Below are positions 7,248 to 14,161 of a DNA stretch of 22,743 nucleotides, piece after piece. A program made the position numbers and the translations under genes. This stretch comes from Treponema sp. (GTDB lineage: Bacteria; Spirochaetota; Spirochaetia; Treponematales; Treponemataceae), in the NCBI GenBank assembly GCA_021442965.1, contig JABUUX010000468.1, positions 1 through 22,743 of the forward strand. The letters are read 5' to 3'. Position 1 is the stretch's first letter; every line of letters begins with the position of its first letter. Under the pieces are notes generated by a model. That model was not told the origin of the DNA. It was given only the letters and a program-made list of their open reading frames with translations, and searched no databases.

Positions 7248-8381
7248 TTATTTAAAAATAGCGAGTAAATCGCTGTCATCAAGTTCCTGAGTAAACGTGT
7301 TACAAAGACCTTTTTGAAGTATTACACGTATTTTATTAGAATTATTTTTTTTATCTTTTCGCATAACTTCTATGAATCGTTCACCGATTCCTCCACCACG
7401 GATTATTTGCGGAACTGATGATGTATCAAATCCGTATTTTTCCAGAAGATTAAAAATCTGTACTCTATATGAGTCAAGACAGAAATCTTTATATGCACTA
7501 AGGTAAACCATGCGACCAATTCCCCATGCAACAGCTTCTCCGTGAGTAATGTTTCCAAGCCCTGCAAGGGTCTCGTATGCATGAGCGAAAGTGTGTCCAA
7601 GATTAAGGAATGTTCGATCTCCTTTTTCAGTAAAATCTTTTTCTACAATATTTCCTTTGGCTTCAACACAATATTTAATGAGCTTGGTTAAGGTTTCTTT
7701 ATCCCTCGAAAGAACTTTATCACTTTCATTATTTAAAAGATTGAAAAGATCTTTATTAAAGAGAAGAGCAGTTTTTAAGACTTCTCCCAATCCTGATTTA
7801 AACTGGTTTTCAGGAAGGGATTGAATAAATTCCGGAAAGTAGGTTAATTTTGCTGCAGGGTAGAATGTACCAATCATGTTTTTGAAATTATCAAAATCAC
7901 ACCCTGTTTTTCCTCCAATACTGGCATCAACCATAGCCAGCAGTGTAGTTGGAACAAATTCAACTTTAATTCCTCTTTTGAAAATGGAAGCTGCAAAGGC
8001 TGTAATATCGCAGATAACTCCACCGCCAATTCCTACAAAAGTATCATTACGAGTAAAACCGTCTGCCAGGGACACTTTTATAATTTCAAGAATTGTATCT
8101 ATTGTTTTGTATTTTTCTCCTGAGCCCAAAATAATAAGACTGTCATTTCCGCATTTTCCATCATCAAAATTCTGAATAAACGAGGAAAGAGCAGGAAGTG
8201 TAGCTACAGTGGCATCTGTTACAAAGAAATAACGTGTTTCTCGTTCTGTTCCCGGAGTGTAAATTGTGTTTAAATCAGGGGTACCTTCATAAAAGGTAAT
8301 TTCGGATTTATCTGTACCAGAATAAATAGCAGGATAATTAATTGTGAACTCTGAAGTTTTCATTGCCCCGCATTTTATCAT
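7248..8381 (-). CDS. aroB: 3-dehydroquinate synthase
   Basis: AroB converts DAHP to 3-dehydroquinate, the second step of the shikimate pathway, using NAD and a divalent metal. The 377-residue reading shows the dinucleotide-binding GIGGGVICD (117-125), VPTTLLAMVDASIGGKTG (143-160), and metal ligands E200 (SGLGEVLKTA), H263 (LGHTFAHAYE) and H280 (ITHGEAVAWG). An alternative ATG at 8363 drops the first six residues (MIKCGA) and has a weak GGGG upstream; neither start has a good ribosome-binding site, so the start is uncertain by 18 bases. It lies between a small exported protein and the cysteine-desulfurase gene in the same direction. No other shikimate genes are adjacent. Confidence 0.95.
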   Translation of the reverse strand: MIKCGAMKTSEFTINYPAIYSGTDKSEITFYEGTPDLNTIYTPGTERETRYFFVTDATVATLPALSSFIQNFDDGKCGNDSLIILGSGEKYKTIDTILEIIKVSLADGFTRNDTFVGIGGGVICDITAFAASIFKRGIKVEFVPTTLLAMVDASIGGKTGCDFDNFKNMIGTFYPAAKLTYFPEFIQSLPENQFKSGLGEVLKTALLFNKDLFNLLNNESDKVLSRDKETLTKLIKYCVEAKGNIVEKDFTEKGDRTFLNLGHTFAHAYETLAGLGNITHGEAVAWGIGRMVYLSAYKDFCLDSYRVQIFNLLEKYGFDTSSVPQIIRGGGIGERFIEVMRKDKKNNSNKIRVILQKGLCNTFTQELDDSDLLAIFK

Positions 8382-8411
8382 TTTTGGAATGAAGGTGCAA
8401 TAAAGTAAAAA

Positions 8412-9014
8412 TTAATAATATTTTACCATGTTAGTAAGTTCATCACGGACTTTTTCAAGCCTTGAGATTTCGCGTGTAAGCATTTTTTCATAATCAAGTT
8501 CACCGGATTTAATTCTTTCTCTCTCATCTTCCCAGTTTTGCTTCTCTGTAATGAATAAAAAGTTAAATTTTGATTCGTTTGCTTTTTCACACCAAATTTT
8601 TGTTTCCTGCCAATAATACAATCCAGCTTGATAACAACTGAGAGCTTTTTCTATGTTATGTAAATATTCATCCTTCCATGGTGCATCATAAAAATAGGCA
8701 CATTTTTTATCATAAATACGACCAAGTCTTAAATGCTGTTCTATTAATTTAAGATTAAGATGCATTTGGAAAAGGTATCGGTATTTTTCCCATTGTTTTT
8801 CATTTGTAATCTTAAAATCGGCAAAAAGAGGATTGCAGAAGTCTGCTTGAACTGCCTTCTCAAGCCAGTAAATATTTTCCATGCAGTCATCAGGGTACTG
8901 CTGGTAATGAACATGATAAAGACGATAAAAATCTTCCTTGTATTTTACCATATATGCAGAGGCTGACGATATAGAAATAAAAATAAACATAAAAATCAGA
9001 ACAATCTTCTTCAT
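8412..9014 (-). CDS. Small exported protein of unknown function
   Basis: The 200-residue protein has an N-terminal signal peptide (MKKIVLIFMFIFISISSASA, cleavage expected after ASA at about residue 20) and no lipobox cysteine, so it is probably periplasmic. The mature part is helix-rich and unusually aromatic, with many Tyr and Trp (YRLYHVHYQQYPDD, YYWQETKIW), and ends in a charged helix (SRLEKVRDELTNMVKYY). Four mature cysteines are visible (C44, C60, C105 and C128 by rough count), plus one in IWCEK, so disulfides are possible. I do not recognise the family and assign no function. It lies between tmk and aroB, 39 bases after the tmk stop and 30 before aroB, and should be co-transcribed with them. 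AAGAG directly abuts the ATG, which is too close for a normal ribosome-binding site. Confidence 0.78.
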   Translation of the reverse strand: MKKIVLIFMFIFISISSASAYMVKYKEDFYRLYHVHYQQYPDDCMENIYWLEKAVQADFCNPLFADFKITNEKQWEKYRYLFQMHLNLKLIEQHLRLGRIYDKKCAYFYDAPWKDEYLHNIEKALSCYQAGLYYWQETKIWCEKANESKFNFLFITEKQNWEDERERIKSGELDYEKMLTREISRLEKVRDELTNMVKYY

Positions 9015-9053
9015 CTCTTAGATTTTCGGATTTAGTTTAAGAGAGTTTAGTAA

Positions 9054-9665
9054 TTATATAAGGTATGAAAGATTTTCTTTTATTATATGATAAATTTCTT
9101 CAATGGATTTTGAGGCATCAATACGAATTACCTTCATGCCGTTATCTTCTTTTTCATATTCTGAAATAATTTTTTCATAACATTCCGCTGTTTTTATCTG
9201 ATAATCAAGTTTTTCATAAATTTCAGTTGTTTCTCCACGACTGGAAACTCGTGAAAGAGAGATTTTTGGATCAATTACGAAGTAAAACAGAATTTCAGGA
9301 AGTGGAAATGTACTGTTCAGCATTTTGGGAAGCTTTTCACCACAGGAAACACTTTGGTAAGCAAGACTTGAAAATAAATATCTGTCGCTTACACATATTT
9401 TACCCTCTGAGGTCTGTTCTGACACTCCGTTTTTTCCGTAAAGATGTTCGCACCTGTCGGCTGCAAAAAGAAATGCAGTAGTTTTAGGATCAAGTTTTAT
9501 ATCTCCTTTGAGTATTTTTCTGAGAAATAAACCTGTTTCACATGGAGATGGTTCAGCTGTAATAAAAAGTTTGTCTTGGGGTATAAATTCGGTAAGTTTT
9601 TTTAATTGGGTTGTTGTTCCCGCGCCATCTATTCCTTCAAAAACTATAAAATTCTTTAGTATCAT
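9054..9665 (-). CDS. tmk: Thymidylate kinase with an atypical P-loop
   Basis: The 203-residue protein matches dTMP kinase, which makes dTDP from dTMP and ATP. It has FEGIDGAG at 9-16, a phosphate-site AEPS at 37-40, DRY at 94-96 followed by SSLAYQ, and a LID-like SRGETTEIYE at 142-151. The length is typical. The odd feature is the P-loop, which reads GIDGAGTTTQ (11-20). The Walker A lysine expected at position 17 is threonine, encoded by ACA at 9617-9615. The rest of the enzyme looks intact, so I read it as a functional but variant kinase rather than a pseudogene. It is the first gene of the minus-strand run, with a TATAAT at 9698-9693 upstream. Confidence 0.88.
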   Translation of the reverse strand: MILKNFIVFEGIDGAGTTTQLKKLTEFIPQDKLFITAEPSPCETGLFLRKILKGDIKLDPKTTAFLFAADRCEHLYGKNGVSEQTSEGKICVSDRYLFSSLAYQSVSCGEKLPKMLNSTFPLPEILFYFVIDPKISLSRVSSRGETTEIYEKLDYQIKTAECYEKIISEYEKEDNGMKVIRIDASKSIEEIYHIIKENLSYLI

Positions 9666-9692
9666 TATGTCCGCCTTTATGGTTTTAAGGTT

Positions 9693-9732
9693 ATTATATA
9701 TAGCATACTGTAAATTTTCAGAAAATACAGTA
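9693..9732. promoter_or_regulatory. Divergent tmk/tamB control region with inverted repeat
   Basis: The 80-base spacer between the two divergent genes holds a perfect inverted repeat, TACTGTA (9706-9712) and TACAGTA (9726-9732). Inside it TTTT (9715-9718) can also pair with AAAA (9722-9725). A TATAAT on the minus strand at 9698-9693 is a good -10 box for tmk, without a convincing -35. The repeat overlaps where the tmk -35 would lie and ends 13 bases before the tamB start codon, so a bound regulator could affect both genes. This is inference from position. Confidence 0.45.
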
Positions 9733-9745
9733 GAATGGTAGTAAG

Positions 9746-12700
9746 TTGAAAATTAAAATTAGGGATATTGTATCCGTAAGCATTTTTTCAGTCCTTCTCT
9801 TCGTTTCGGCAGCGTTAATCCGTCCTGCCTATATGAATTTATATACCAATATTGAGTTACTGGCAAAGAATTTGAAAAACGGATTGGAGGAAAAAACTTC
9901 ATTAAAAATATCATATAAATCTTTGTCACCTTCAATCCTTTCTTCACTATATATACGCGAAATCAAACTGGAGACAGAAGAAGGAGATAAAATAGCATCA
10001 ATCGATAAAATTAAGCTTGATTACAGACTATTCAGCATATTGAAAGGTGATTTTGATAAAGGATTTAAACTTGTTTCTGCAAATGGCGTTACGGTTGATG
10101 TTTCATCTGTTGTTAAAGTCTATTCCATTTTAGGATTAGAAAACAAAGAGCCTGTAACTAAGGAAAAAAAAGTTTTGGATTTGTCTTCATTCAAAGCTAC
10201 TCTTCCAGTAAATATTATTTTAAAAGATGTAAGTCTTGTTTACAAAGATGAAAAAGTTAGAGCTTCTGTTATATGTAACAAGATTTCTGCAAATGCTAAT
10301 TCGCGTTCAGATCAGATAAACCTGGATATGAATGCAATATTAAAGGCTGTAACAAAAAAAGGATCTTATTCTTCAGGATTTAAGCTTTCAGGAAGTCTTT
10401 ATGACGGGTTTGAGAATTCTAATGCAAACATAAGCCTGTCAGAATTAACTGACGGAAATCTTACACTAAATCGATTGAATTTTCTTTTAGGATACAAGAA
10501 TAATGTTGTTTCTGCAGCTACAATTCGAAATACATTTCCGCTAGTTATAAATGCTGAATATAATACAGCGAATATGACGTCAAAAGCTGTAGTTCGGGCA
10601 AATGATCTTACCCTTGCTAAGGTCTTTAAGGTGTCAAAGCAAAATGATATTTTAAAAAGAGCTGGGGAAATAAGGCTTTCCTCGCTTACAAATATGTCAT
10701 TTTCCTTTGAAGACAAGGCTTTGTGCTATGATTCTGAAACATCCGTTTTGTTTCCTGAAAATCTTGTTCCTGGAGGATTAAAAACCAGTCTTGTTTTAGA
10801 TGGAACTGATAAAAAAATGAATATAAGAAAGATTTCTGCTGATGGTTTGAATTATGAAGCGTCTGGAAGTCTTGATGTTGTTTTTCAGACACTTGGAGTT
10901 TCAGGGGCAGTAGATATTACAAAAGTTGTTCTTCCTAACGGTAATGAGATTTCGTCATCAATATATTTTGATCCGTTGAAAAAAGGTTTTATGGCCTTTG
11001 CACCACAACTATTTATTGGGGAATCTGCACTGACTGCATTACAGTTGAGTTTGTCACCTTCAAATGATTCTTTTGATTTTTCTTTTGAAGTATATGATTA
11101 TTCACATATTGATTCAGATATACCTGGAAAAATCCAAATAGATGGAAGTTATCTTTTATCTTCCAAATATATTCAATCATCTGCTGCAGTAAATAGTTTT
11201 TATCTTGATTCGGGCCTAAAAATTTCATCCAATTTTTTGAATCAGGGGGTAAAGGAGAATATCTCCGGGCTGACTCACACAGCAGAAGATTTTATGTTTT
11301 CAGCAGATGCATATTTTACAACAGACTTAAAAAGCCTTTCTTTTAATGTTCCTTACATCCTTATTGCCAATACAAAAAAAGATAATCAGGCTCTTATGCT
11401 TTCTTTTGATGGAAATGAACAGTCTGTAAATCTTTCACAGGCAGATTTGATTTATGGCAAACAGGCTCTTCATGCTTCTGCTTCGCTTGATACACTTCCC
11501 GGGTCAAATGACCTGTTTTTTGTTTCTGAGATAATTTATAACTCTATCCCTTACCGATATTCCGGTACTTTTACTGATAATGTTGTAAGTGTCTCTGGGG
11601 ATTACAGTACTGAAGTGAGACTGGATTTTTCAAAACTTCCTGTAATTTCTGGTAATGTGGAATTTGAAAACTTTCCTATACCGGTAATGGACACTTCTTT
11701 TATTTTTTCTTTGGATTCAGGTTTTGTATTTAATGCAAATAATGATTTTTCTATCGTTGTTAATAAATTTGAGACAGAAGAAGCCGGAAATTATTTAGGG
11801 TTTAGACCTCATCTTTCGGCAAATGGAAATGTCAACCGTTATGGTGCCCGTTTTAATACTATAAGTTATTCTGACATTTTTTCTTCGTTAGACGGAAGTG
11901 CTGATTTTGTTTTGAATCTAATGGATGATGTATTTTCATCTGCAGCCTTTTCATTAAATATGCAGAATTCGAGGTCTGATGAAAATGTTTCTGTAGATAT
12001 GAACGTTTCAAATCCTGAAATGCTTCCGTTTGGTTTGAATGCATTGAAAAACGATTTTTATGTTGATGCTTCAGTTCTTATTAACCGCCTGAATATGAAT
12101 AGATTTACAAAAGTAGCTTCTGATAATAACGAACTTACTGCTTCTTTATATATGACTGGAACTGCTGAGCATCCATCAGTAACAGCGGGAATTGAAAAAC
12201 TAACACTAATGGTTTCCGGAGATGCTTTGAATGCGTCCGGGGCTTTGATGGTGGAAGATAAAGATATTTCCATAAATGAAGTAAATGTGAAATTTCGAAC
12301 AATGGAAGTAAATAATGTAACAGGAAATTTTTCACTTTCAACTTTAACTGGAAGTCTAAAAGCAAATATTGATGCATGGCTTGGTCCTGATACAGTTCAT
12401 ATTCCTTTGATTTTAGAATCTTCAGATGTTTTCCGTAATGAAAATAAATTTATCCCAGAAGAAATGACAGTATCTCTGAAATCTGACGGCATATACGGTT
12501 CACTTATTAAGAAACCTTTGGATTTTTCTTTATCATTAATGTATACGCCGGAATTGATTTCCATATTTTCATCCGAAAATATGGGCTTATTCGGGTATCT
12601 TAAAAAAGATGGAGAAGTATATGCAAATATGAATTCTCCGGGTATAGCATCATTTAATCTTACCGGATTATATAAAGGATTTACTAATCTTCTTTCGGTG

Positions 12701-14137
12701 AATATCAAGGATGTAAATATTAATGTAAAAAATCTCTTTTCTTATATTAATTTTGATAATTATGTGAATTTCTACAACGGAATGCTTACAGGTTCTGTAG
12801 ATGTTGGCGGTTCTTTAGAAAATCCTGATTTTATGGGAAAGATGGATCTTACTTCTTTTGAGATAAACATACCAACTGTTATTCCTGAACATATTTTTGC
12901 AGATTCTCTTAAATTAAATTTTAATCACAATGAAATTTATATTCCTCCTAAACAGGTAACTGTAAAGAAAAATAAATACGCAGTAGTTACAGGTACAATG
13001 TTTATGGATAAATGGAAGATGGATCATATAGAGATGAATGCAAAAACTGCAAAGTCACAATTTATACCTGTAAATTTAACAACTCAGCAGAAAATGTTTT
13101 CTGTTTCTGGGGAAACCTCTGTTGATTTGGATATGTATTTGACGTCAAAAGATTTTGATATTACAGGAAATGTGAATGCTGAAAAGGCTGAAGTTTATAT
13201 CAATCTTACAAAAATGATTCAGGAACTTTCAAAACAAGTAAATCCTGCTATATATGTAAATACAGCCATTGATATTTCTATGGGGACTCATGTCAGATTA
13301 AATGTAGATCCTCTTTTACGAACAATCTTTGTCCCAAACGGAAAATTAAAATTGTCCTATGATCAAAGAAGTCAGGAAATGATTATGGATGGAACTCTGC
13401 TATTGAAGTCAGGAGATGTAAGTTATTTGAACCGAAACTTCTATATAAAAGAAGGTGCAATAAAATTTACTCCAAAGGATGAAGGATTTAACCCGCTTAT
13501 AACAGTTAGGGCTGAAACAAGAGAAAAAGATACAGAAGGTGAAAGTGTTACTATAGTTTTAACAGCGATAAATCAATATTTGAACGATTTTACACCAAAG
13601 TTTTCATCAATCCCAGCAAAATCAGAAGTTGAAATTCAAACTCTTTTAGGTCAAATTGTTACGGCAGACTCTGATAATGTTGGAAACTTTATTTTTGCCG
13701 CAGGTGATTATGCAATTCAGAGTCTTGTAGGACGAAAACTGGAGAATAAGTTGCGGGATTTGTTTAATTCTGATATATTCTCACTACGTACCAATGTTAT
13801 TCAGAATACTTTGAGTTATAGTTTTGTTGACAGCAGAAAAAAAGGTTCCGGAATGATGAATGCCGGTAACTTATTTGATAACTCAACTGTTTATATAGGT
13901 AAATACCTTGGAAGCGCATTGTATGTGGATGCTATGTTGAATCTGCATTACGATGAAAAACGTGTTAATGATATTACTACAGCCGGAGGTCTTTTGTTCC
14001 AGCCAGAGTTTGGTCTGGAACTAGAATCTCCATTTGGGAATATCCGATGGAATGTTGCACCTGATATTGATGCTATGCTACATAAGCAGTATATACCTTC
14101 ATCGTCTCTGACACTTTCCTGGAAATTTGCATTTTGA
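9746..14137 (+). CDS. tamB: TamB-like inner-membrane-anchored translocation/lipid-transfer protein (DUF490)
   Basis: The 1463-residue protein has one N-terminal membrane helix (about 7-28), then over 1,100 residues of regularly spaced beta-strands, and a C-terminal DUF490-like domain (from about 1150). TamB proteins span the periplasm as a hydrophobic groove and are tied to outer-membrane protein insertion and phospholipid transport. The C-terminal end shows the GAIKFTPKDEGFNPLITVRAE and VEIQTLLGQ blocks typical of the family. E. coli TamB is about 1,259 residues. The only plausible start is TTG at 9746: the frame is stopped upstream at 9731 and the next ATG would remove most of the membrane helix. 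No TamA is adjacent; instead bamA follows after 24 bases, which suggests the partner barrel is BamA. Confidence 0.87.
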   Translation: MKIKIRDIVSVSIFSVLLFVSAALIRPAYMNLYTNIELLAKNLKNGLEEKTSLKISYKSLSPSILSSLYIREIKLETEEGDKIASIDKIKLDYRLFSILKGDFDKGFKLVSANGVTVDVSSVVKVYSILGLENKEPVTKEKKVLDLSSFKATLPVNIILKDVSLVYKDEKVRASVICNKISANANSRSDQINLDMNAILKAVTKKGSYSSGFKLSGSLYDGFENSNANISLSELTDGNLTLNRLNFLLGYKNNVVSAATIRNTFPLVINAEYNTANMTSKAVVRANDLTLAKVFKVSKQNDILKRAGEIRLSSLTNMSFSFEDKALCYDSETSVLFPENLVPGGLKTSLVLDGTDKKMNIRKISADGLNYEASGSLDVVFQTLGVSGAVDITKVVLPNGNEISSSIYFDPLKKGFMAFAPQLFIGESALTALQLSLSPSNDSFDFSFEVYDYSHIDSDIPGKIQIDGSYLLSSKYIQSSAAVNSFYLDSGLKISSNFLNQGVKENISGLTHTAEDFMFSADAYFTTDLKSLSFNVPYILIANTKKDNQALMLSFDGNEQSVNLSQADLIYGKQALHASASLDTLPGSNDLFFVSEIIYNSIPYRYSGTFTDNVVSVSGDYSTEVRLDFSKLPVISGNVEFENFPIPVMDTSFIFSLDSGFVFNANNDFSIVVNKFETEEAGNYLGFRPHLSANGNVNRYGARFNTISYSDIFSSLDGSADFVLNLMDDVFSSAAFSLNMQNSRSDENVSVDMNVSNPEMLPFGLNALKNDFYVDASVLINRLNMNRFTKVASDNNELTASLYMTGTAEHPSVTAGIEKLTLMVSGDALNASGALMVEDKDISINEVNVKFRTMEVNNVTGNFSLSTLTGSLKANIDAWLGPDTVHIPLILESSDVFRNENKFIPEEMTVSLKSDGIYGSLIKKPLDFSLSLMYTPELISIFSSENMGLFGYLKKDGEVYANMNSPGIASFNLTGLYKGFTNLLSVNIKDVNINVKNLFSYINFDNYVNFYNGMLTGSVDVGGSLENPDFMGKMDLTSFEINIPTVIPEHIFADSLKLNFNHNEIYIPPKQVTVKKNKYAVVTGTMFMDKWKMDHIEMNAKTAKSQFIPVNLTTQQKMFSVSGETSVDLDMYLTSKDFDITGNVNAEKAEVYINLTKMIQELSKQVNPAIYVNTAIDISMGTHVRLNVDPLLRTIFVPNGKLKLSYDQRSQEMIMDGTLLLKSGDVSYLNRNFYIKEGAIKFTPKDEGFNPLITVRAETREKDTEGESVTIVLTAINQYLNDFTPKFSSIPAKSEVEIQTLLGQIVTADSDNVGNFIFAAGDYAIQSLVGRKLENKLRDLFNSDIFSLRTNVIQNTLSYSFVDSRKKGSGMMNAGNLFDNSTVYIGKYLGSALYVDAMLNLHYDEKRVNDITTAGGLLFQPEFGLELESPFGNIRWNVAPDIDAMLHKQYIPSSSLTLSWKFAF

Positions 14138-14146
14138 TTTATAAAA

Positions 14147-14153
14147 AGGGTGG
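14147..14153 (+). promoter_or_regulatory. Ribosome-binding region favouring the ATG start of bamA
   Basis: AGGGTGG lies eight bases before the ATG at 14162. It overlaps the alternative in-frame GTG at 14150, which would add four residues before the signal peptide, so the ATG is preferred. Confidence 0.65.
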
Positions 14154-14161
14154 ACGTTTTT

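Noticed and set aside
9706..9732. LexA (SOS) box between tmk and tamB
   Set aside because: The half-sites CTGT and ACAG are present, but they are 15 bases apart where the E. coli-type LexA box needs 8. I keep it only as an unnamed inverted repeat.
12135..12377. Minus-strand open frames inside tamB and other long genes
   Set aside because: They lie fully inside well-supported genes, have no ribosome-binding site or recognisable motif, and their composition is that of antisense shadow frames.
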